Assembly (NCBI GenBank): GCA_947442255.1
Contig: CANEVO010000061.1
Span: forward strand, 1 to 25,173
Length of the DNA: 25,173 bases
Origin: Opitutia bacterium
GTDB lineage: Bacteria > Verrucomicrobiota > Verrucomicrobiae > Opitutales > Opitutaceae
Direction of reading: 5' to 3'
Every line of letters starts with the position of its first letter. Within the stretch, counting starts at the first letter, position 1. The notes beneath the pieces are model-generated. The model was given only the letters and a program-made list of their open reading frames with translations, was not told the origin of the DNA and searched no databases. Positions 17,201-24,619 of the stretch are shown here, piece by piece. Both the position numbers and the translations under genes were made by a program.

Positions 17201-17623
17201 GAACCGCGGCTGGTTGTTCCCTCGGCCGATGGCACGCTCGTGCTGCCCGCCGCCGCCGCGACGCCCTACGGCCCGAAAATCAAATACATGCCCGAATTCA
17301 AGGCCTTCGGCTGGTGGACCAGCGCCGATCATGTGGTGTGGGAGGTCAACGTGACCGCCGCCGGCGACTACGACGTGCAGATGGAATGGTCCGTCAGCGA
17401 CAAATCGGCCAACGGTCCGTACACCCTGAGCGCGGGTGCGCACACGCTTTCCGGGCGGGTCGCGCCGAGCGGCGGCTGGGAGTCCTTCAAGGCCGCGAAT
17501 ATCGGCCGCATCCGCTTGGAGGCCGGTCGCCAGGAACTCGCGCTCAAACCGTCCGGTAAGCTCGGCGAAGCGTTGATGGACCTGCGCGAGCTGCGTCTGA
17601 CGCCGGTTTCCGGCCGGCCGTAA
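14240..17623 (+). CDS. Large secreted PVC-type heme dehydrogenase with C-terminal beta-sandwich
   Basis: The 1127-residue protein has a signal peptide (1-23, ending PLAAYE). A TIGR02604-type propeller domain follows (about 48-410; VPAEMRVELVVAEPLVMDP), with a calcium-type loop EDTDGDGKAD at 146-155. HEAT-like repeats lie at about 425-830. A Pirellula/Verrucomicrobium heme-binding domain (TIGR02603-like, about 836-985) carries CSICH (Cys851, Cys854, His855) and the likely axial methionine in LMPDG (Met948). An extra domain at about 1010-1127 (FGWWTSADHVVWEVNVTAAG, GGWESFKAANIG) looks like a carbohydrate-binding-type beta-sandwich, as seen appended to fucosidases and sulfatases. The role is inferred to be extracytoplasmic oxidation of a sugar-like substrate, possibly while bound to a polymer. 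The frame opens at 14171, but the signal peptide supports 14240. There is no Shine-Dalgarno sequence. The gene is followed 172 bp later by the LamG-propeller gene. Confidence 0.9.
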   Translation: MILHHRLVLGLGLVLGTTLPLAAYEQIAPPPNVVLPAARTPAESLAAITVPAEMRVELVVAEPLVMDPIDIAWGADGRLWVVEMTDYPNGVDGKPGGRVRFLESTRNDGRYDKSTVFAEGLNFPSSVMPWRKGVLVTAAPNILYLEDTDGDGKADLIEKRFTGLGEGNQQHRVNSLQWGLDGWVYHANGDSGGTVVSVRTGQTLVLGQRDLRTNPDTGEFDPLAGRTQYGRNRDDWGNWFGGNNSNPLWHYALEDRYLRRNRFLAPPNSTITVSKTPGAAPIYPTSQTIARFNDAFGANRFTSACGTMIYRDDLLGSGYAGNAFICEPVHNLVHREIVQPSGVTFTSQRAPQEQTSEFFASSDNWSRFTNARTGPDGALYLVDMYRLVIEHPTWIPEQWQKTLGDLRAGSDKGRIYRVYPKTATLRSVPRLDRADAAGLVEALKSPNGTVRDLAQQQLTWRQEKSATAALESLSREAALPQTRAQALWSLETTGALTPAAVAGALKDRHAGVRRQAVQLSEKFAASNPELLSGLTALVDDPDAAVRQQVAYSLGEWKSPAAGRALAQLVRKAEDPLILAAAMSSALPHADTMLSQMNADGGANRTLIEIAIATQNNKALADVLTTISAPRTPAYPASQFADMAQLLDTLGRNRKTLAQLRSNADGPMTAALNAAAALIDAARKIAPDAQAALQQRNAAVALLGRGFDRQEDDFTALAGLIAPPSPEALQLAAVRAVGNLNLPAIPQRLIASWDNYAPGVRTAMLDLLTSRAQWATPLLNRIDANRGMIAGIDTSRRAALTQHADPRIATRALAIFGSTDLDRQKVIDRYLTAMTNLQGNEARGKTVFSNTCSICHQLPETGGRAVGPDLATLSDHSRPYLVTHILDPNRALEDKYLLYTASTTDGRTLAGMLAGEAGDSVTLMGIDGTEQVILRSGLKSITSTRRSLMPDGLEGAIDPQAMADLVAFVATAGGRRATAKPATRVAGNEPRLVVPSADGTLVLPAAAATPYGPKIKYMPEFKAFGWWTSADHVVWEVNVTAAGDYDVQMEWSVSDKSANGPYTLSAGAHTLSGRVAPSGGWESFKAANIGRIRLEAGRQELALKPSGKLGEALMDLRELRLTPVSGRP

Positions 17624-17726
17624 CGCGTTCCGCGAGGAACTGCGATTCCACCCCCGCAATCGGAGTCACCCGCGGAATCCACTCAGCTCGCGGCCGCGGT
17701 TTTCGCGTCGTTTTGTGTTTTTCGCC

Positions 17727-17750
17727 GGGCTACGGTTAGCCTAGGTTTTT
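17727..17750 (+). terminator. Weak terminator-like hairpin after the large dehydrogenase
   Basis: GGCTA-CGGT-TAGCC (17728-17741), extendable by one G-T pair, is followed after three bases by TTTTT (17746-17750). It lies about 100 nt past the stop and 45 nt before the next ATG. The stem is short, so read-through into the next gene is likely. The same stretch could instead contain the next gene's promoter. Confidence 0.3.
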
Positions 17751-17795
17751 CCGCCGTCCCTACGGCATCCGATTCCCTTTTCGTTTTCTCCACCC

Positions 17796-19445
17796 ATGAA
17801 GTTCCTCCGCTCCCGCATTATCTCCCTTGCCTCCGTCGTCGCCGGATTGGTTCTCGGCGCTTACTCGCCGGCCGCCGCCGCCGATGCCCGGCTCGCCGGC
17901 CACTGGCCGTTGCTCGAAAACGCCCAGGATGTTTCCGGCGCCGGCAATCACGGCACCGCCCATGGCGTGCGCTTCAGCCGCGATGGCGCGCTCTTCGACG
18001 GCCGCGCGAGCCGCATCGAAATCCCCTCCGCCCCGGCCCTCGATGTCGGCGCGGGCAACTTCACCCTCGCCCTCTGGGTGCGCACCGAAAAGGACCTCGA
18101 CGACACGCTGGGCGACCTGCTGAACAAATACGACCCCGAGCGCCGCACCGGCATCAACCTCACGATCCAGCACAACGCCGGCACGGGTAGCCAGGCCAAC
18201 TACCGCAACCTTCATTTCGGGATCGATCATGCCCAGCAGGACGCGGCGTGGACCGACCGCGGCCGGCCCGGCAAGGCGATCTTCATCCACTCGCTGGCGG
18301 TGCATCAGGGCAATCTCTACGCCGGCACGGTCGAAGGCCGCACGAACGACGATCACGGCCGCGTGTTCCGTTATGCCGGCGGCGAAAAATGGGACGACCT
18401 CGGCGAGCCGTGGAAGAGCAACGGCGTCACCGCCATGGCGAGCTACAACGGCCACCTCTACGTTGGCGTCTCGCGCGTGCTGCTGCACTACTCCGCGCTG
18501 GAGCCGACGCTCGCGCACCACATCGGCGGCAAGGTGTTTCGCTATGAAAACGGCAAGTGGGTCGACCTCGGGCAAATCCTCGGGATCGACGGCGTGAACG
18601 GCATGGCCGTGTTTCGCGGCAAGTTGTACGTCACCGGTTTTTATCAACCCGGCCTCTTCCGCTACGAGGGCGGCACGCAGTGGACCTCGCTCGGCTCCCC
18701 GGGCGGCATGCGCCCCGAGGGATTGATTGTGCGCGATGGTGCCATCTACGCGTCCGGCTACGACGAGGGCGCGGTCTACCGTTTCGACGGCGAGAAATGG
18801 ACGCACACCGGCCGCCTCGGCAATTCGACGCAGGTTTACGGCCAGGGCATTTACCAGGGCAAACATTTCGCCGGCACCTGGGAGTTCGGCACCGTCTACC
18901 GGCACGAGGGCGACAATCACTGGGTCAGCACCGGCCGGCTCGGCAACGCCGAGGAGGTCATGGGGCCCAATGGGTACAACGGAAAACTCTACGTCGGCAC
19001 CCTGCCGCTGGCGGAAATCTACCGCTACGATGGGGACAACCGCTGGACGTCCATGGGCCGCGTCGACACCTCGCCCAACGTCCAGTACCGCCGCGCCTGG
19101 TCGATGGCGGTTTTCGACGGCAAGCTCTTCACCGGCACGCTGCCGTCAGGTCACGTCCGCTCGTTCGAAGCCGGCAAAAGCGCGACCTTCGATCAGGAAT
19201 TGCCATCCGGCTGGCGCCACATCGCCGCCGTGCGCGATGGCAACCGGCTCAGCCTCTATGTCGATGGCAAGGTCGTGGCCCGTTCCACCGAGTTCGATCC
19301 GGCGAAGTACAACCTGTCGAACAACGTTCCGCTGCTGATCGGTTTTGGCCAGCACGACTATTTCAACGGCACCGCCAGGGACGTTCGCGTCTACAAAGCG
19401 GCGCTGACGCCGGCCGAGGTGGCGGCGCTGGCCCGCGCCCAATGA
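17796..19445 (+). CDS. Secreted LamG-type protein interrupted by a seven-repeat beta-propeller
   Basis: The 549-residue protein has a signal peptide (1-29, ending PAAAA). The first half of a LamG/concanavalin-like jelly roll follows (about 31-150: HWPLLENAQDVSGAGNHGT, then FDGRASRIEIPSAPALDV and FTLALWVRT). Seven repeats of about 40 residues then occupy about 160-465, each of the form G-x-LYxGT...VFRYEGDxxWxxLG, as in kelch-like propellers. The second jelly-roll half closes the protein (about 466-549: GWRHIAAVRDGNRLSLYVDGK, YFNGTARDVRVYKAALTPAEV). The propeller is thus inserted within the jelly roll. LamG domains usually bind glycans or act as adhesion modules; no catalytic residues are evident. 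Its stop overlaps the next start as ATGA, which implies translational coupling with the deacylase. Confidence 0.88.
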   Translation: MKFLRSRIISLASVVAGLVLGAYSPAAAADARLAGHWPLLENAQDVSGAGNHGTAHGVRFSRDGALFDGRASRIEIPSAPALDVGAGNFTLALWVRTEKDLDDTLGDLLNKYDPERRTGINLTIQHNAGTGSQANYRNLHFGIDHAQQDAAWTDRGRPGKAIFIHSLAVHQGNLYAGTVEGRTNDDHGRVFRYAGGEKWDDLGEPWKSNGVTAMASYNGHLYVGVSRVLLHYSALEPTLAHHIGGKVFRYENGKWVDLGQILGIDGVNGMAVFRGKLYVTGFYQPGLFRYEGGTQWTSLGSPGGMRPEGLIVRDGAIYASGYDEGAVYRFDGEKWTHTGRLGNSTQVYGQGIYQGKHFAGTWEFGTVYRHEGDNHWVSTGRLGNAEEVMGPNGYNGKLYVGTLPLAEIYRYDGDNRWTSMGRVDTSPNVQYRRAWSMAVFDGKLFTGTLPSGHVRSFEAGKSATFDQELPSGWRHIAAVRDGNRLSLYVDGKVVARSTEFDPAKYNLSNNVPLLIGFGQHDYFNGTARDVRVYKAALTPAEVAALARAQ

Positions 19446-21187
19446 AGCCGCGCGGCGCCGGGCTGGCGTTGGTTTTCTTCCAACTCGGCCTCGCGGCCGC
19501 CGCGGCACCGGCTTACGATCTCGTCATCCGAAACGGCACCGTCGTCGACGGTACCGGCCAATACCGCTACCGCGCCGACATCGGGATCATCGGCGATACG
19601 ATCGCCGCCGTCGGTCGTCTCGACGCCCCCGATCTGGCGGCGCGAACGATCGATGCCACCGGTCTGATCGTTACCCCGGGTTTCATCGACCTGCACGGGC
19701 ATCTGGCCGACACGAAGGGCGTCGACAACCCGCTGGTCGGCCCGGGCCTGTTTTCGCCGGACGTCCGCTACCGGGCCGCCCAAAACTACGTCACGCAGGG
19801 CATCACCACGGCGGTGATCAACCCCGACGGAATGCAATTTGTGCCCCTGGCCCAGCAGCGCGCCGAATTCACCCGGCTGGGCATCGGCTTGAACGTCGCG
19901 CTCATGACGGGACACATGGGTCTCCGGCCGGCCGTGCTCGGCAACGATCAAAACCGACCCGCTACTCCCGAAGAAATCACCCGCATGCAGGCGCTGTTGC
20001 TGCGGGATCTGGAGGAGAATGGTTCCTTTGGCCTTTCGCTCGGGCTGGAGTACAGCAGTGGACGTTATGCCAGCACGACCGAGCTCGTGGGCCTGGCCAA
20101 AACCCTGGCCGCGCACAACGGCCTCTATCACGCGCACCAGCGGAGCCAGGGCTCCGCTCCGATGTGGTATCAGCCGAGCGTCGATGTCGGCGTGAAACCA
20201 CCCACGCTCAGCGAGGCGCTGGATGAAAGCCTCGCCGTGGCGGAACAAACCGGCGTCAAGATCCTCATCACCCACATGAAGGGCTGGGGCCCGGGCTATC
20301 GGGGACACGCGGCCGAATATGTCGCCCGGATCGACGCCGCCCACGCGCGGGGCCTGCGCATCTACATCGACAGCTACTCCTATGTCAGCGCGGGTTCCGA
20401 CGGCGACTTCGTGCCCCTGCCCGCGTGGGCGGTCGGCAAGGACAAGATGCCGTGGAACGACCCGCGCGACACCTTCGACTACGTCACCGCACTCAAGCAG
20501 ACGCTGACGAAGGACGATGCCCACTCCCGGCTGGAGCGCGACATCGCCAACAGCGTCGCGCTCAAGGGCGGCGCGGAAAACATCCACGTGCTGGAATATC
20601 CGGATTCCACGTACGTCGGGCAGACCCTGGCCCAGCTGATGGCGAAACGCCTGCTGGGGCTGACGGACCTGATCATCGCGCTGCAACTCGAAGGGAGTCC
20701 CCACAAGGCCGGCGGCGCCAAGCTCCGGGCGGTGAGCATGGACGAGCGCGATGTGATGACCTATTTCGCGCAGCCGTGGTGCGCGGTCGGCACCGACGGG
20801 CGGATCGTTCTGCCGGAGGACGCGCAGGGCATCGCGAAATTCCTCGGCACGAACCAGCGCTTTTTCGGCACGTTCCCGCGCCGCCTCGCCTATTTCAGCG
20901 GAGTCTTGAAAATCGATTCGTTCGAAGAAGCCGTCCGTAAATGCAGCAGCCTGCCGGCCGGCATCCTCGGTCTGCTGGACCGCGGCCGGATCGCCCCGGG
21001 CATGAAGGCCGACATCGCGGTCATCGATCTGGCGAATTTACGCGACAACACGACGCTCATGGAGCCCAGTGTCTACGCGACAGGCCTCCGATACGTGCTC
21101 GTAAACGGTCAGGCGGTAATCGACGGCGACCGCCGCACCCTCGCCTTACCGGGTCGGGTCCTCGACCCCACGAAACCACGCCGCTGA
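19442..21187 (+). CDS. Exported D-aminoacylase-like amidohydrolase
   Basis: The 581-residue protein has a signal-like N-terminus (1-22) and the amidohydrolase layout of N-acyl-D-amino-acid deacylases (COG3653 type). The opening strand is YDLVIRNGTVVDGTG. The metal motif PGFIDLHGH has His85 and His87. Next come MTGHMGLRPAVLG, YHAHQRS (His230/His232), ILITHMKGWG (His278, Lys280) and the catalytic aspartate in GTDGR (Asp452). The C-terminal strand reads GMKADIAVIDL. Family members hydrolyse N-acyl-D-amino acids or related amides using zinc. The usual cysteine ligand segment, written GNCG in classical D-aminoacylases, here reads INPDG (126-130), so metal binding and substrate may differ. It overlaps the LamG-propeller gene by ATGA, and the OCD-like gene follows after 54 bp, consistent with one operon. 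Confidence 0.87.
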   Translation: MKPRGAGLALVFFQLGLAAAAAPAYDLVIRNGTVVDGTGQYRYRADIGIIGDTIAAVGRLDAPDLAARTIDATGLIVTPGFIDLHGHLADTKGVDNPLVGPGLFSPDVRYRAAQNYVTQGITTAVINPDGMQFVPLAQQRAEFTRLGIGLNVALMTGHMGLRPAVLGNDQNRPATPEEITRMQALLLRDLEENGSFGLSLGLEYSSGRYASTTELVGLAKTLAAHNGLYHAHQRSQGSAPMWYQPSVDVGVKPPTLSEALDESLAVAEQTGVKILITHMKGWGPGYRGHAAEYVARIDAAHARGLRIYIDSYSYVSAGSDGDFVPLPAWAVGKDKMPWNDPRDTFDYVTALKQTLTKDDAHSRLERDIANSVALKGGAENIHVLEYPDSTYVGQTLAQLMAKRLLGLTDLIIALQLEGSPHKAGGAKLRAVSMDERDVMTYFAQPWCAVGTDGRIVLPEDAQGIAKFLGTNQRFFGTFPRRLAYFSGVLKIDSFEEAVRKCSSLPAGILGLLDRGRIAPGMKADIAVIDLANLRDNTTLMEPSVYATGLRYVLVNGQAVIDGDRRTLALPGRVLDPTKPRR

Positions 21188-21241
21188 TTTTTCTGGCTTC
21201 AAAATTTAACTCGGGCCGCCCGGCCAGGCCTTTTCACTCCG

Positions 21242-22249
21242 ATGCCGCCCTTCACCCCACCCGTTCCTCTACTGCTCAATCGCAGCGACATCGGATCGTT
21301 GCTCTCCCTTGAAACCAGCATCACGTCCGTCGAGGCGGCGTTCGCCGCCCATGCGCGCGGCGAATCGTTGCCCCCCGCCTTGATGCACGTGGACGCCGAC
21401 GGCGGCGAGTTTCACGTCAAGGCAGGTGGACTGCGCGCTGGTGGCCGCACCTATTTCACCCTCAAGGCCAACGGCGGCTTTTTTCAAAACCGGGCGCGGC
21501 TCGGACTGCCGAACATCCAGGGGCTGATCTATCTCGCGGACGGGGCGAACGGATGCCCGCTCGCCGTGCTCGACTCGCGCGATGTCACGATTCTGCGCAC
21601 CGGCGCGGCCACCGCCGTCGCCGTCCGCCATCTGGCGCGACCCGGCGCGAAAGTCGCCACCGTCTGCGGATGCGGCGTGCAGGGGCGCATCCAGGTGCGC
21701 GCCCTGGCGGCCGTGCTCCCGCTGGAGCAGATTTACGTGTGGAGCCGTGACGCCGCGAAGGCGGCGGACTTTGCCGCGACCATGAGCCGTGAGTTCGGCC
21801 TCCCGGTGAAACCCGCCGCATCCCTGCCCGCTGCGCTGGCCGTGAGCGACGTGGTGGTGACCTGCACGCCGGCGAAAAAGTATTTCATCGAAGCGGGCTG
21901 GGTGAAACCGGGCACGTTGGTCGCCGCGATCGGCAGCGACAGCCCGGACAAACAGGAAGTCGATCCCCGCCTGCTCGCCCAAAATGCCGTGGTCTGCGAT
22001 TTGGTCGCACAGTGCGCCGAGGTCGGCGATCTCCACCACGCGCTGAGGGCGGGTTTGATGCGCGTCGATCAGGTGCGGGCGGAACTGGGCCAGGTCATCG
22101 CGGGATTGAAGCCCGGCCGAATTTCCGCCGACGAGATCATCGTTTTCGATTCGACGGGCACCGCCCTGCAGGACGCGGCGGTCGCCGTTGCCGCCTATCA
22201 GCGGGCGCTCGCCAGTGGACGCGGCACCCCGTTCGCGTTCACCGCATGA
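21242..22249 (+). CDS. Ornithine cyclodeaminase / mu-crystallin family dehydrogenase
   Basis: The 335-residue cytosolic protein is of family length and without a signal peptide. The substrate half shows HVKAGG (Lys60) and YFTLKANGGFFQN (Lys75). The central DSRDVTILRTGAATAVA helix (111-127) is characteristic. The Rossmann fold follows with VCGCGVQGRIQ (141-151), a GxGxxG loop, and the catalytic aspartate is in GSDSPDKQEV (Asp233). The C-terminal FDSTGTALQD is also typical. The family includes ornithine cyclodeaminase, alanine dehydrogenase of archaea, and ketimine reductases; which one this is cannot be told, since ornithine-specific residues are not clear. Its place behind an exported deacylase suggests it processes the released amino acid or imine. 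The 252 bp after its stop hold no convincing terminator or gene. Confidence 0.88.
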   Translation: MPPFTPPVPLLLNRSDIGSLLSLETSITSVEAAFAAHARGESLPPALMHVDADGGEFHVKAGGLRAGGRTYFTLKANGGFFQNRARLGLPNIQGLIYLADGANGCPLAVLDSRDVTILRTGAATAVAVRHLARPGAKVATVCGCGVQGRIQVRALAAVLPLEQIYVWSRDAAKAADFAATMSREFGLPVKPAASLPAALAVSDVVVTCTPAKKYFIEAGWVKPGTLVAAIGSDSPDKQEVDPRLLAQNAVVCDLVAQCAEVGDLHHALRAGLMRVDQVRAELGQVIAGLKPGRISADEIIVFDSTGTALQDAAVAVAAYQRALASGRGTPFAFTA

Positions 22250-22501
22250 TCGTCGGAGCAACCGTTGATCCTCTCGGGCTCGCTCCTGCTGCATCGATTG
22301 GAAAATGCGGGGCAACGCTCAACCATCGCGAGTGCGGCTTACTTTTCTAGGCGATTCATGCCAGATGAAATCTCGCCTCCGGTGAAGGTCAGGCCGGTCC
22401 GCCGGGCGAGCGGCCGCGACCCCGCCAGCCGGAAAAGGTTTCGGCGGGTTTGGCGGCGCGCCTTCCTTGAAACCGGGGCGGCCGCGGAGCTGCGGTCCGC
22501 C

Positions 22502-24313
22502 CTATCTATAGGCAATTTCGATCCGGCGATATTCCGGTGAAGGGAAGACCACTGCCGGCACCGTCACGACGCCGTTCTCATCGGGAAAAACTTCCCGGGC
22601 GGGTTCCTGGTCAATGACCACCGTGACCGCTTGATTCGCACCCGGTTTGAACCTCTGCCGACTACGCAGCGTAACATTCGCGGTGACGGGATATTTCACG
22701 TCGGAATGGGTCATCTGAATCGAAATGGCGTAACGCCGTTCGGTATCGACAATCTCCTTCCATTTGAAGCCGCGGTTCATCCAGCCGACGATGTCCCCTT
22801 CTGCCGGATTGCCGTGACCCGGATCCTTGTTGTCCGAGCAGTTGCTGAACGCCGGAAAACTCGTGGCCTTGGAAAATTGCAGCAGGTAGTCGACCGTCAT
22901 CTTCTGCCGGACGTCTTCCGGCGCGCCCTTGCCGGCCGTGGCGTGCTCGCCATCGTCCCACCAGGCAACGAAGCCCGCCTTGTGCTCGTCCAGCGCGCGG
23001 TAAAACGCGGGCGTCTTGGACCACGGCGTGGGACGGTCCTTGCGGCCATGGTCGACCACGAGGAACGGCAGTTCGCGATTTCGCTTCACACCGGAAACAC
23101 CGTCGAGATACGCGAAGCCGCCCAGGTCCGCCGCGTAAGGAACGCCGCCGTCGTAGTCGCCACCCAGCAGCCTGAGCACCTTGGTGTAGGCATCATTCGC
23201 CGCCATGTCCGGATCGGTTGAGGTGACATAGGAGACGCACGGCACCATCGCGCACACCGAGGCAAAGACCGAGGGATGGTGCAACGCCAGCATCAGGCCT
23301 GCCCCACCGCCCGAGGAACCAATCACGTGAACCCGATTCGGGTCGGTTTTGAACGCGCGATGAACCCAGTCCAATGTCCACAACAGGCGCCGTTCGTTAT
23401 AATTGATGATCGTGCCGTCCTTCATGGCGGCCTCATCGTATATCTTGGAATTGTACCCGAAATGCAGCGCGATGCCCGCCGGGGTTTGAAAATGAGCGAC
23501 CGGCCCGCCCAAGCTGCGATTGTACCACACCCGGTCGGAAGGATACAGATTGAGGCAATTGTTCGCGTAGATGATCTTGAATTTGAACGAGAGGCTTTCC
23601 CGCCATCCCATGGTGGCATCCCCGAACGCCAGATAGTTATAATTCGGATCGTTGGGCCCGGCTCCGCCGGCAAGGCGGACGACAATCGGCAGATTGGCGG
23701 GAACCACCGGCGGCGCGCCCGGCCCCACCCAGATCGCCTGAACCGGCATTTTCCGCAGACTGACCGGTTGCGACAGACTGCTTTGCCCGAGCAGCACCTC
23801 CCGATTCTCCGCTCCCTTCGGATCGGAAACCGTAACGGCGAAGTACTGTTTGTCGCCCTCCTCGGCGGTGGCGGTATGAACAAACAATCCGGCCGACGGA
23901 TCCAGCGGGGAAAGTCCGTCGCCGATGACGAACCCGACCGGTGTTCCCGGTGCGTCACCGAGCTTGAAAGCAGACGGATCTTTCCACCAGTCCCGCGCGC
24001 TGCCCGGTTGGACGTGATGGCCGATGAGGACGGCATCGGCCAGGGTCCCGGAGGTGATGGGCCGGACATGCCTGTAGACATTCAGCACGGTCCCCGCGGG
24101 CAGCGGGCTCTCCTTCCAAACCAGGAACACCTGGCCATCGCGAAATGTCGCCGACAGCCCGGAGACCGAAGGCTCCATGGCGCTCCGGCCGACCGGCTTC
24201 GCATTTTCAGCGCCCCTTGCAATCAAAGCGGTTGAACCGAGATCGCAGAAGAAGGCGCCAACGACAAAGGCGAGCGCACAAGAAAGGTCTTTGAACTGCT
24301 TTGGGGGCTTCAT
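22502..24313 (-). CDS. Secreted serine alpha/beta-hydrolase with N-terminal Fn3-like domain
   Basis: The 603-residue protein starts with a signal-peptide-like segment (about 1-35, hydrophobic core ALAFVVGAFF). A fibronectin-III-like sandwich follows (about 47-185; VSGLSATFRDGQVFLVWKES). The catalytic domain (about 290-490) carries GSSGGGAG (nucleophile Ser334), VVDHGRKD (Asp421 or nearby as acid) and DDGEHAT (His457), typical of feruloyl/PHB-depolymerase-type esterases or S9-like peptidases. A C-terminal beta-rich region (about 500-603) is not assigned. It probably cleaves ester or peptide bonds outside the cytoplasm; the substrate is unknown. The start at 24313 is chosen because the signal peptide follows it, while the open frame upstream is arginine-rich and unconvincing. 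It converges on the OCD-like gene and is divergent from the gene at 24620. Confidence 0.82.
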   Translation of the reverse strand: MKPPKQFKDLSCALAFVVGAFFCDLGSTALIARGAENAKPVGRSAMEPSVSGLSATFRDGQVFLVWKESPLPAGTVLNVYRHVRPITSGTLADAVLIGHHVQPGSARDWWKDPSAFKLGDAPGTPVGFVIGDGLSPLDPSAGLFVHTATAEEGDKQYFAVTVSDPKGAENREVLLGQSSLSQPVSLRKMPVQAIWVGPGAPPVVPANLPIVVRLAGGAGPNDPNYNYLAFGDATMGWRESLSFKFKIIYANNCLNLYPSDRVWYNRSLGGPVAHFQTPAGIALHFGYNSKIYDEAAMKDGTIINYNERRLLWTLDWVHRAFKTDPNRVHVIGSSGGGAGLMLALHHPSVFASVCAMVPCVSYVTSTDPDMAANDAYTKVLRLLGGDYDGGVPYAADLGGFAYLDGVSGVKRNRELPFLVVDHGRKDRPTPWSKTPAFYRALDEHKAGFVAWWDDGEHATAGKGAPEDVRQKMTVDYLLQFSKATSFPAFSNCSDNKDPGHGNPAEGDIVGWMNRGFKWKEIVDTERRYAISIQMTHSDVKYPVTANVTLRSRQRFKPGANQAVTVVIDQEPAREVFPDENGVVTVPAVVFPSPEYRRIEIAYR

Positions 24314-24619
24314 TTTCGAGCAAAAAACCGGGGCCGACGGGGATGGGAAGGGCCGGCAATCTCGCCGCCAACGCCCGGCGGAAATCGTGGCGGAGGAATA
24401 GATGCGCTTGCCGGCAAACGATGGGAAGCCGGATCTGCATGCGACGGATCCGGGAGGGGATCTTCGCAAGTCGTGGCGCGCAGCTGCCGCTCGCAACCCA
24501 CGGTCTGCGGCTGACGAAGCCCATCCCACCCTTGCGGCGGAACCGGACCAAGGTCATCGCCGGCCCGGAGCCAATTCCGGCTCCCCAATCTCGATAGATT
24601 GTGACAGGTAGAAAGGCGC
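24314..24619. other. Divergent intergenic region before the last gene
   Basis: No gene is supported in these 306 bp. GGAGCC-AATTCC-GGCTCC (24567-24584) is a perfect 6-bp hairpin. A TAGATT (24595-24600) about 20 nt before the plus-strand ATG could be a -10 box, without a convincing -35. AAAGG at 24612-24616 is a Shine-Dalgarno-like site for the plus-strand gene, the only good one in the window. Confidence 0.4.
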
